From Pseudomonadota bacterium (lineage in GTDB: Bacteria > Pseudomonadota > Gammaproteobacteria > Burkholderiales > Casimicrobiaceae): 64,000 nt of DNA. A program made the position numbers and the translations under genes. Shown in pieces: positions 10,004 to 17,032 of this stretch. Each line of letters starts with the position of its first letter. Position 1 is the first letter of the stretch. The stretch spans positions 1 through 64,000 of the forward strand of contig JAFEDG010000147.1 of NCBI GenBank assembly GCA_018241745.1, written 5' to 3'. The notes beneath the pieces were generated by a model, which was not told where the DNA came from, ran no database searches, and was given only the letters and a program-made list of their open reading frames with translations.

Positions 10004-10882
10004 ATGACACCCGAACTGTTCACGTCCGCCTGGTGGTCGGCGCTCGCCGCCATCATCGTCATCGACCTCGTGCTGGCCGGCGACAACGCGATCGTCATCG
10101 GGCTTGCCGCCCGCAACGTGCCGCGCGAGCACCAGCGCAAGGTCGTCCTGTGGGGAACGGCCGGCGCGATCATCGTCCGCGTGCTGCTGACGACGATCGT
10201 CGTCTGGCTGCTCAAGGTGCCGGCATTCCTGCTGATCGGCGGGGCGGCGCTCGTGTGGATCGCGTGGAAGCTGACGCACAGCGGCGACCACGGCGGGCCG
10301 GACATCGAGGGCCGCGCGAGCGTCGGCGGTGCGATCCGCACGATCGTCATCGCCGACGCCGTGATGGGCGTCGACAACGTGCTCGCCGTCGGCGGCGCCG
10401 CGCACGGCAGCCTCTTGCTCGTGGTCATCGGCCTTGCGATCTCCGTGCCGATCGTCATCTGGGGCTCCACGCTGGTGCTGAAATGGGTCGAGCGGTTCCC
10501 GCAGATCATGTGGTTCGGCGCCGCCATCCTGGGTTGGACCGCGGCCAAGATGATCGCCAGCGAGCCGCTGCTCAAATCCTTCTTCGAAGTGTGGCCGGCC
10601 GCGCGCGTGCTGCTCTCCGTGGCGATCGTCGGCGGGCTCATCGTGCCGCCGATCTGGCGCACGCTGTCGGTCGACGGCCGCGCCAAGGCGCTGGTGCTCG
10701 CCGTGCTGGTCGTGTGGCTGGCTGGCTGGGGCTATGTCGAGGATCGCCTGGGCATGACGTTCGACCCGATCGACGGCTGGCAGTGGGACAACGAGATCAT
10801 CGATCTCATCCGCTGGGTCGGCTGGATCCCGGTCGCGCTGCTCGTGCATCGGCGCGCGCTGCGCGCGCGGACTGCCGGCTGA
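10004..10882 (+). CDS. TerC/YjbE-family integral membrane protein, putative metal exporter
   Basis: A 292-residue membrane protein with about seven to eight hydrophobic helices. It has two copies of the acidic family motif: IDLVLAGDNAIVIGLAARNVP (helix 1) and IADAVMGVDNVLAVGGAAHG (middle). The paired Asp/Asn residues are thought to bind metal; YjbE-branch relatives are linked to Mn2+ export. The C-terminal 80 residues carry two more helices. The gap from lpxH is 15 bases, too short for the Mn2+ riboswitch that precedes some relatives, so it is probably co-transcribed with lpxH. Confidence 0.85.
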   Translation: MTPELFTSAWWSALAAIIVIDLVLAGDNAIVIGLAARNVPREHQRKVVLWGTAGAIIVRVLLTTIVVWLLKVPAFLLIGGAALVWIAWKLTHSGDHGGPDIEGRASVGGAIRTIVIADAVMGVDNVLAVGGAAHGSLLLVVIGLAISVPIVIWGSTLVLKWVERFPQIMWFGAAILGWTAAKMIASEPLLKSFFEVWPAARVLLSVAIVGGLIVPPIWRTLSVDGRAKALVLAVLVVWLAGWGYVEDRLGMTFDPIDGWQWDNEIIDLIRWVGWIPVALLVHRRALRARTAG

Positions 10883-10904
10883 CCGAGGCGGCTGCGCGGA
10901 GCCG

Positions 10905-11393
10905 CTAGCGCGGCACGCACTCGCATTTCGAATCGACCGCGCACGCGCCGCCGGCGCCCACGCTGCCGCCCGTGCAACGCGCCTGCTGGCCCGTGGCACA
11001 GGTGACGGAGCATCCGGCGCAAGGCGGCGCATCCGGCACGCTGCACGAACCGCCGGTCGCCACGGACGGCGCAGCAGGTGGCGGCGGGCTGGCGGAACGC
11101 CCCTGGATGATGCCCGACTCCGCGTCGAACGATCCCTCGTAGGTGCTGCTGTCCCACTTCAGCATGCACGCGCGCTTGCTGATCTGCCACGTGAACGCCT
11201 TGCAACGGGGCTCCGCCAGGCAGCGATTGGCGCAATCCTCGGGAGTCGCCGTGGACACCGCGTACAGGTCCTTGCCCGGAAACGACGTGCCGCCGAACAT
11301 CTGCGCGTGCTGCGCCGACGCCAGCGTGGCAGCGCACGCGAGAAGGGCGCCCAGCACGATGCGCGCGAAGCAACGCCGCGACCCGCAAGTCAT
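10905..11393 (-). CDS. Secreted PAN/apple-domain protein with eight-cysteine C-terminal module
   Basis: A 162-residue exported protein, last gene of the protease operon. The start at 11393 gives an ATGA overlap with the upstream gene and a signal peptide with cleavage near LASAQH; an in-frame ATG at 11423 is the alternative. Residues about 32-95 form a PAN/apple domain (FPGKDLYAVSTATPEDCANR, CKAFTWQISKRACMLK). PAN domains bind protein or carbohydrate. A Pro-rich linker leads to a Cys-rich tail with spacing C-x7-C-x2-C-x3-C-x7-C-x10-C-x5-C-x-C. The neighbouring gene has the same architecture. Function unknown; a binding role outside the cell is inferred. Confidence 0.75.
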   Translation of the reverse strand: MTCGSRRCFARIVLGALLACAATLASAQHAQMFGGTSFPGKDLYAVSTATPEDCANRCLAEPRCKAFTWQISKRACMLKWDSSTYEGSFDAESGIIQGRSASPPPPAAPSVATGGSCSVPDAPPCAGCSVTCATGQQARCTGGSVGAGGACAVDSKCECVPR

Positions 11394-12082
11394 TCGCAGC
11401 GGCACGATGTGTTCTTCGCGCAAGTGCTGCCAACCCCTTCGACCGCGTGGTCACACACCGCGCGCTGGTTCGGACCACACGCCACCGAACACCCCGGGCA
11501 TTTCGCCGTCCCGCCAACGCTGCACGACGCGCCGGCGGCGACGGGCGGCGCGGCACCGACTGGGGCGCCCTGTCGATTGACGATGCCGGAGCTCGCGTCG
11601 CCCGCATAGGCCGGCGCGCCCGCGCCGCGCTTGAGGTAGCAGTTGCGCAACCGATCGTTGAACGTGAAGGCGTTGCAATCCACGCTGCCGAGGCATACCG
11701 CAGCGCATTGCTCGAACGACGCAGCGGGCTGGTCGCGCAGGTCGTTGCCGGGGAAGTCCGCCCGGTCGTAGCGGGTGACCGCACCCGGCGGCAATGCATT
11801 CATACCGGCCCCGGGGATCGAGATCGAGACGGAGACGGGCGGCACCGCGGGCTGGGGCGGACGCTCGCTGTCGCACGCACACACCGGCTGGTCCATCCAG
11901 CCCACCTTGCGCCACGTGCCCATCCAGTACAGGTGCTTGGCCTCGCACAGCGCGGGGCATTTGCCCTTCGCGTCGTTGTCGTCCCAGATGATGTCGGCGT
12001 TCACATCGGTGGGCGCGGCGCGCACTAGGCTGGCGAGCATCCACAGTGCCACGAGCAACACGCGACGCACGTCAGCCTCCAT
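11390..12082 (-). CDS. Secreted protein with MVL-lectin-like, PAN/apple and eight-cysteine domains
   Basis: A 230-residue exported protein. The chosen start (MEADVRRVLLVALW, ATG 12082) gives a signal peptide and overlaps the protease stop by 11 bases; an ATG at 12136 lies further inside the protease gene. Residues about 30-71 (IIWDDNDAKGKCPALCEAKH, then WMGTW and VCACD) resemble one repeat of the mannan-binding lectin MVL from Microcystis. Residues about 100-165 form a PAN/apple domain (DFPGNDLRDQPAASFEQCAA). The tail has the same eight-cysteine spacing as the next protein. Together these suggest a secreted glycan-binding adaptor. Confidence 0.72.
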   Translation of the reverse strand: MEADVRRVLLVALWMLASLVRAAPTDVNADIIWDDNDAKGKCPALCEAKHLYWMGTWRKVGWMDQPVCACDSERPPQPAVPPVSVSISIPGAGMNALPPGAVTRYDRADFPGNDLRDQPAASFEQCAAVCLGSVDCNAFTFNDRLRNCYLKRGAGAPAYAGDASSGIVNRQGAPVGAAPPVAAGASCSVGGTAKCPGCSVACGPNQRAVCDHAVEGVGSTCAKNTSCRCE

Positions 12083-14006
12083 TCGGCGCGCACATCGCGA
12101 CCTTGTCCGGCCCATAGCCTTCGGCATACCAACCATCGGTCATCAGCAGGTTGTTGCGGACCACGATGTCGGTGGTATAGCGATGGTTGGTCGTCGCCGC
12201 GTGAAAGAAGCGGTAGACCGGACGCGTATTGGCGGGGCACCGTCCCGTCGTCGTGTTGGGCAGTGCGATGTAGAACGCAGCAGCGTTCTCCAGTTGCCAG
12301 CCGGGAAACAGGTCCGGGTGGTCGATCAGCGCCTGGCAATCGGCCGGGTCCGCCGAATAGAAGTGCGCGGCCGGATACGGTGGCGTCCGGTAGAAGCGGC
12401 ACACTGGGTTCCGTCCGTAAGCCGGGTTGGCGTAGGCGAGGAAGCGGAGCCCGGTGCGGTCCCACCCAGCGATCACGTCGTCGTCCAGCACCTCGACCTC
12501 CTGCGGCGACGCGGTCATGAAATACTGGTCCAGGTCGACGTTGTGGTATTCAGTGACGGCCACCAGGCCGCCGACCGTCGAGTCTGGCGTCAGGTACTGG
12601 CGCGTAAGCGGCAGCATCCGATCGAAACGCGAGAAGAAATCGGGATCCTTGGGCGTGTCGCACGCGGACCCGCCCCCGAAGAGCCCACCCCGGATCGCGT
12701 AGTAGTCGCCCGCCTTGTCATACGTCAGCAGGCCACTGCCGCTCGAGCCGCCCTCGGTGATGCCACGGTCCCACACGACCTGCACGAGCGGCGAATTGAC
12801 GATCTGCAGATGGGTGACATCGTCGGTCTGGACATAGTCGACGTAGCCCCCATCCGGGCCCGGCACGATCGTACCGGCGCTGAACTTCATGATGTCGGCA
12901 CGCGGATGGTGGAGGTCGATGATCGCGCCACTGGTCACCGGCGTTGCATCCCACGCCGCGAATACCGTGCCGGGCGACGGCGGCGCGGCCAGCTTCACCA
13001 GCGCCCAGTCTTCGGCGTTGCTGTTGGCGAGCAATTCCGCGCCTCCATCCTGCTGCGCGTAGGGGCCGAAGAAATCGGAATGACAGCCCTGGTTGTAGTA
13101 GAACCACACCACCGACAGCGTGTGCGCCGCGCGCGCCGAATCGAGGCAGTGACGCGCGCTGAAGAAGTAAGGCGTGTTCGAACCAAGGCTGTCGTTGATC
13201 AGCGTACCGGTGCAGTTGTACGTGACGCCGTCGCTTGCCGTGAACGTCATCTGGCCGACGGCCTTCATCGCGTTCTCGTAGGCGGGTGTCATTGCCTCGC
13301 AACGCGCGTCGAGTTCGCACGCGCCGGACTCCCCTGGGTTCAGCGCCTTCGCGGCCTTGTCGCCGCTCGCCACGACGAGATGTGAAATACGTACGAGCGA
13401 CAACGTCATGCCGTCGGTGGTGGCGCCTGTAGGCAGCACGATCTCGAACGTTGCGGTCGCGCCGTTCAGCACCGGCGACCACCATTCGCCGTCAGAAGCG
13501 GTCAGGCGCGCAATCGTCGCGAGCGGTACCGGGCCGCGCACCGTCGCGTCCGCCGCGTCACCGACCGCGGTCAACGTGGCACCGGCAGGTGGGGATGCGA
13601 GTCGCAACGCGACGCGCAATGCCGCGGCGCCCGCCGACGAGACGACGAAGCGCGCGGCATGGCGGCCGTCGGGCAGCGCCTGCCACGGCAGGTTTGTCGC
13701 GTCGAGCGCGCGTCCGGCGTCGCCGACGTCGCGCGGAATACCGATCGCCGTTCGCTTCTCGGCCGCGGTGCGCGCCTGCAGCGTCGCGAGTTGGGCCGCC
13801 GTGGGTGCAGCAAGGACGACGCGAACGGCCGGCGCATCGGCTCCCAGCACCTGCCTGATCGCAGCCTGCGGCACCGCGGTCGCCCGATTGGTGGCGGGCG
13901 GCACCGCCATCAAGGGCGGTCCAGGGGCCTGCGCCCAGGTGGCATCGACGAGCGCGACGGCTGCCACGAGCGTCGCCACCCACGCGGGAATCCTGCTACC
14001 GGGCAT
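12072..14006 (-). CDS. Secreted lysyl-endopeptidase-like serine protease with C-terminal DUF5648-like region
   Basis: A 644-residue exported protease. A signal peptide ends near DATWAQ. Residues about 40-215 look like the propeptide of bacterial lysyl endopeptidases (DGEWWSPVLNGATATFEIVL). The trypsin-fold domain (about 225-460) keeps the triad: His in YFFSARHC, Asp in SNAEDWALVKL, Ser in GITEGGSSGSGLL, with HHPRADIMKFS as in Achromobacter protease I. The last 180 residues (VTEYHNVDLDQYFMTASPQE and VYRFFHAATTNHRYT) look like the DUF5648 family, often found on secreted proteins. It heads the operon with the two PAN proteins. The start ATG 14006 follows GGAG at good spacing. Confidence 0.85.
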   Translation of the reverse strand: MPGSRIPAWVATLVAAVALVDATWAQAPGPPLMAVPPATNRATAVPQAAIRQVLGADAPAVRVVLAAPTAAQLATLQARTAAEKRTAIGIPRDVGDAGRALDATNLPWQALPDGRHAARFVVSSAGAAALRVALRLASPPAGATLTAVGDAADATVRGPVPLATIARLTASDGEWWSPVLNGATATFEIVLPTGATTDGMTLSLVRISHLVVASGDKAAKALNPGESGACELDARCEAMTPAYENAMKAVGQMTFTASDGVTYNCTGTLINDSLGSNTPYFFSARHCLDSARAAHTLSVVWFYYNQGCHSDFFGPYAQQDGGAELLANSNAEDWALVKLAAPPSPGTVFAAWDATPVTSGAIIDLHHPRADIMKFSAGTIVPGPDGGYVDYVQTDDVTHLQIVNSPLVQVVWDRGITEGGSSGSGLLTYDKAGDYYAIRGGLFGGGSACDTPKDPDFFSRFDRMLPLTRQYLTPDSTVGGLVAVTEYHNVDLDQYFMTASPQEVEVLDDDVIAGWDRTGLRFLAYANPAYGRNPVCRFYRTPPYPAAHFYSADPADCQALIDHPDLFPGWQLENAAAFYIALPNTTTGRCPANTRPVYRFFHAATTNHRYTTDIVVRNNLLMTDGWYAEGYGPDKVAMCAPNGG

Positions 14007-14023
14007 ATCCTGTCTCCATGCAA

Positions 14024-14049
14024 AGGTCCGCGCCGGTCGACGCGGACCT
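14024..14049 (-). promoter_or_regulatory. Stem-loop in the protease operon leader
   Basis: AGGTCCGCG and CGCGGACCT form a perfect 9-bp inverted repeat with an 8-base loop, 18 bases before the protease ATG. It could be an RNA hairpin near the ribosome site or an operator. Confidence 0.45.
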
Positions 14050-14084
14050 CCGCCGCATACGCACGACGCTGGAACGGAGTCGAG

Positions 14085-14112
14085 ATTATCGGAAATGGAG
14101 GTCCGTCGCCAA
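14085..14112 (-). promoter_or_regulatory. Promoter of the secreted protease operon
   Basis: A sigma70-like pair on the minus strand: TTGGCG (14112-14107), 16-base spacer, GATAAT (14090-14085). The expected start of transcription near 14078 leaves a leader of about 70 bases containing the stem-loop at 14024-14049. It sits directly after the stop of the methionine gene. Confidence 0.5.
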
Positions 14113-14123
14113 CTTCGGCCGCG

Positions 14124-15377
14124 TCAGCCCGCCAGCGCCTGTGCGAAGTCCGCAACGAGGTCGCGCTCGTCCTCGATGCCGACGGACACGCGCACCAGCG
14201 ATTCGGCGATGCCCATCTCCGCGCGGCGCGCGGCGCCCATCTCGTAGAAGATCGTCTGCGCGACGGGAATCGCCAGCGTGCGGTTGTCGCCGAGGTTCGA
14301 CGACAGCGCGACGAACTGCAAGCGGTTCAACACCGCCGACGTGTCGACGCCGGCCGCGAGCTCGAACGAGAACAGGGCGCCGTAATGCCGGAACAACGAC
14401 CGCGCCCGTGCGTGCTCCGCGTGCGACGTGAGGCCCGGATAATGAACCGCGGCGACCTTGGGGTGCACGTCCAGCGCGCGTGCCAGCGCAAGCGCGTTGG
14501 CGCACTGCCGGTCCATCCGCAGCGCGAGCGTCTCCGCGCCCATCGCGAGGTGATGCGCGCTTTCGGCCGACAGCGTCGCGCCGAAGTCCCGCAGCCCCTT
14601 CTTGCGCAGCTGGACGAGGCCCTGCTGCGCAGGCTTCTGGCTGCGGTAGTTCGGCGCGATGTTGGGGTAGGCCGGCCAGTCGAACAGGCCCGTGTCGGTA
14701 ACGGCGCCGCCGAGCGCGTTGCCGTGGCCGCCGATGTACTTGGTCAGCGCGTTGACGACGAGCCCCGCGCCCACGGTGCGCGGCTGGAACAGCCACGGCG
14801 ACGTCATCGTGTTGTCGACGACGTACAGGATGCCGCGCTCACGGCACAGCGCGCCGATGCGCTCCAGGTCCGCGACCTGCGTGCGCGGATTCGCGATCGT
14901 CTCGACGAACACGATGCGCGTGCGCGGCGTCAACGCCGCGCGCACGGCGTCCACCGACGTCGCGTCGGCGAAGCCTACGTCCGCGCCACGCTCCGCGAGG
15001 GTGCCGAGCAGGCTGTTCGTGTTGCCGAACACGTAGTGCGACGACAGCACGTGGTCCCCTTCGCGCGTCAGCGCCAGCAGGACCGCGGCGATCGCCGCCA
15101 TGCCGGACGTGAAGCACACGGTGCCGACGCCGCCTTCCATCGCGGTGACCTTCGCCTCCAGCGCCGCCGTCGTCGGGTTGCCCTGGCGCCCGTACGCATA
15201 GCCCTGCTTGCGGTTCTGGAACACGGCGGCGAGCTCGTCGACGTCGCGGTAGCCGTACGCGACCGACAAGTGCAGCGGCTTGTGCAACGCGCCGTGCTCG
15301 ATCGGCGCGCCGCGGTCGCTGTGCAGGATGGACGTCGTGAAGCCCGGCGTGCCGGGCACGGAATCGTGGTCGCTCAT
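14124..15377 (-). CDS. Cystathionine gamma-synthase family PLP enzyme (probable O-succinyl/acetylhomoserine sulfhydrylase, MetZ-like)
   Basis: A 417-residue Cys/Met-metabolism PLP enzyme that would make homocysteine or cystathionine from activated homoserine. The PLP-binding lysine is in NALTKYIGGHGNALGG. Other family signatures are YAYGRQGNPTTAALE, TSGMAAIAAV and FVETIANPRTQ. The reaction cannot be chosen from sequence alone. In related genomes the gene next to purF is metZ, and here only cardiolipin synthase intervenes. A SAM-II riboswitch with terminator in its leader shows it is repressed by S-adenosylmethionine, which firmly places it in methionine synthesis. Confidence 0.88.
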   Translation of the reverse strand: MSDHDSVPGTPGFTTSILHSDRGAPIEHGALHKPLHLSVAYGYRDVDELAAVFQNRKQGYAYGRQGNPTTAALEAKVTAMEGGVGTVCFTSGMAAIAAVLLALTREGDHVLSSHYVFGNTNSLLGTLAERGADVGFADATSVDAVRAALTPRTRIVFVETIANPRTQVADLERIGALCRERGILYVVDNTMTSPWLFQPRTVGAGLVVNALTKYIGGHGNALGGAVTDTGLFDWPAYPNIAPNYRSQKPAQQGLVQLRKKGLRDFGATLSAESAHHLAMGAETLALRMDRQCANALALARALDVHPKVAAVHYPGLTSHAEHARARSLFRHYGALFSFELAAGVDTSAVLNRLQFVALSSNLGDNRTLAIPVAQTIFYEMGAARRAEMGIAESLVRVSVGIEDERDLVADFAQALAG

Positions 15378-15427
15378 GTCAGCCTCGTGGGGCCTGGAGG
15401 CCGCGCCCTCGTGCCTGGCGCGGCCAA

Positions 15428-15470
15428 CAAAAAACCCGTCTGTTGCGAGAAAGGCCGCCAGACGGGTTTC
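15428..15470 (-). terminator. Riboswitch-linked intrinsic terminator (attenuator)
   Basis: On the minus strand AAACCCGTCTG pairs with CAGACGGGTTT (11 bp, loop of about 16 bases) and is followed by a run of six T residues. It lies between the SAM-II aptamer and the methionine gene start, the classical layout for transcription attenuation. A further perfect 7-bp hairpin, GCCTGGA-GAT-TCCAGGC (15495-15479), sits between aptamer and terminator. Confidence 0.88.
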
Positions 15471-15505
15471 GTGTGCCCCGCCTGGAATCTCCAGGCTGGA
15501 GCGAA

Positions 15506-15562
15506 CCTCGCTTTAGCGGCATTTATCAAGCGCCCGCAAGCTGAAGCTTCAAATCGGCGCCG
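15506..15562 (-). promoter_or_regulatory. SAM-II (SAM-alpha) riboswitch aptamer
   Basis: The minus strand reads GGCGCCGATTTGA, a loop, CTTGCGGGCGC, then TTGATAAATGC and CGCTAAAGCGAGG. This follows the SAM-II layout: P1 stem GGCGC/GCGC, the conserved GAUUU after P1, TGATAAATG after the stem, and a GCTAAA tail that forms the pseudoknot with the P1 loop (GCTT with AAGC). It starts just after a -10 box and lies 129 bases before the methionine gene. SAM-II is best known from Alphaproteobacteria. SAM binding would stabilise the aptamer and lower expression. Confidence 0.85.
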
Positions 15563-15567
15563 GAACG

Positions 15568-15573
15568 ATCATA
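15568..15573 (-). promoter_or_regulatory. -10 box of the riboswitch-controlled methionine gene
   Basis: TATGAT on the minus strand, seven bases before the first base of the SAM-II aptamer, so the aptamer would form the 5' end of the RNA. It lies just past the stop codon of the cardiolipin synthase gene. The -35 (near TTCGCG) is poor and would fall inside that gene. Confidence 0.5.
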
Positions 15574-15578
15574 ACAGA

Positions 15579-16982
15579 TCAGATCTGGAACGCGAACCCG
15601 AGCACCAGGCCCTCGGCGACGTCGCGGACCAGGCCGGGCGGATGCGCGATGTACGGCGTGCATTGCGCCAGCTGGCCCTCGATCCAGGCGCCGAAGCGCG
15701 CGACGTCGTCGGAAGCGTAGAACGCCACCATCATTTCGTAGTTGAGGAACAGGCTGCGGCTGTCCAGGTTGGCGGACCCGGCGAATGCGATGACGTCGTC
15801 GACGACGACGCACTTCGCGTGGATCATCTGCGGCAGCAGGCCCACGCGCACGCCGGCGGCCGCGAGGTCGCGCAGCGCGCGATGGCGCGCGATGTCGGCG
15901 AGCCGGTGGTTCGAGCGGACCGGTATCACCAGCGCGACGTCGACGCCGCGCCTGGCCGCGAGTCCCAGTGCCGACAGCAGCGATTCGTCCGGCACGAAGT
16001 ACGGCGTGACCGCGACGACTCGGCGCGTGGCCTTGAAGCACGCGGTCACCAGCATCGACAGCACCGTGTCGTAGGCCTGGTCGGGGCCCGTCGGGATGAC
16101 CTGCCCGAGCGGCGACGGCGCGCTCGCAGCGTCCGCGGAGGCCGCGGTTGGCGCGTCGGCGTGCACAGCGCGCACCTCGCGCGTTGCGAACGACCAGTCC
16201 GCATCGAACAATGCGCGCGCCGACTGCGCGAGGGGCCCCGCGAGGTCGAACGTAAGGTCGTGCCACACCGGCTTCTGCGCGCCACCGATGAAGTACTCGG
16301 CGCTGAAATTGCGGCCCCCGCACCACAGCCGTGCGTCGTCGGCGATGACCATCTTGCGGTGGTTGCGCAGGTTCACGCGCCCCCGGCGCGGCGAATGCAG
16401 CAGCGGCACGAAGATGCCCACCTGCACGCCGGCGGCGGTCAGCGGCGAGAGGTCGGCGCGGCCGTCCAGCCAGCGGCCCACGCCGTCGAGCAGGAAGCGC
16501 ACGCGGACGCCCGCACGCGCCTTCGCGGCCAGCCGCGCGATGACGTCCGCGCCGAGCGCGTCGCGCCCGACGATGAACGTGCACACGTCCAGCGTGCGCG
16601 TCGCGCCGTCGATCACCGCGTGCAGCGCGGCGAGCGCCTCGGCGCCGTCGGCGTGGACGTGCAGGTCGCGGTATGTTGCGGCGGGACGCAGGCCGAGCGA
16701 CGACGCGAGCGCCTCGGGCCACGGCATCGTCGCGAGTGTCTGCGCCTCGCGCGCCGTCAACGCGTGCGGATGACGGACGAGCTTGCGCGTGCCGAAGATG
16801 AGGAACAGCGGCAGCGCGACATAGGGTACGAGCAGCAGGAACGTCACCCACCCGATCGCGGCGGACGGGTAGCGCCGCTGGTGCAGCGCGCGGGTGACGC
16901 CGACGTAGGTGAGCAGCGCGCCGACGGTCACGAGGCCGTGCAGCGACAGCAGCGCGTCGATGTGCGTGGCGACAAAGCTCAC
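15579..16982 (-). CDS. cls: Cardiolipin synthase (ClsA-type phospholipase D family)
   Basis: A 467-residue inner-membrane enzyme that condenses phosphatidylglycerol to cardiolipin. Two N-terminal membrane helices span about residues 8-28 and 39-62. Two phospholipase D HKD motifs follow: NHRKMVIADD near residue 205 and HAKCVVVDD near residue 395. Translation starts at GTG 16982 (MSFVATHID). The gene sits between purF and the methionine gene, which are direct neighbours in many relatives, so it may be an insertion into that block. The next gene's promoter and riboswitch begin right at its 3' end. Confidence 0.9.
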   Translation of the reverse strand: MSFVATHIDALLSLHGLVTVGALLTYVGVTRALHQRRYPSAAIGWVTFLLLVPYVALPLFLIFGTRKLVRHPHALTAREAQTLATMPWPEALASSLGLRPAATYRDLHVHADGAEALAALHAVIDGATRTLDVCTFIVGRDALGADVIARLAAKARAGVRVRFLLDGVGRWLDGRADLSPLTAAGVQVGIFVPLLHSPRRGRVNLRNHRKMVIADDARLWCGGRNFSAEYFIGGAQKPVWHDLTFDLAGPLAQSARALFDADWSFATREVRAVHADAPTAASADAASAPSPLGQVIPTGPDQAYDTVLSMLVTACFKATRRVVAVTPYFVPDESLLSALGLAARRGVDVALVIPVRSNHRLADIARHRALRDLAAAGVRVGLLPQMIHAKCVVVDDVIAFAGSANLDSRSLFLNYEMMVAFYASDDVARFGAWIEGQLAQCTPYIAHPPGLVRDVAEGLVLGFAFQI

Positions 16983-17032
16983 GGCGCGCGGCTCACGGGA
17001 CGCTCACGGCGCACGGGCTTGGCGGAGTGCGG

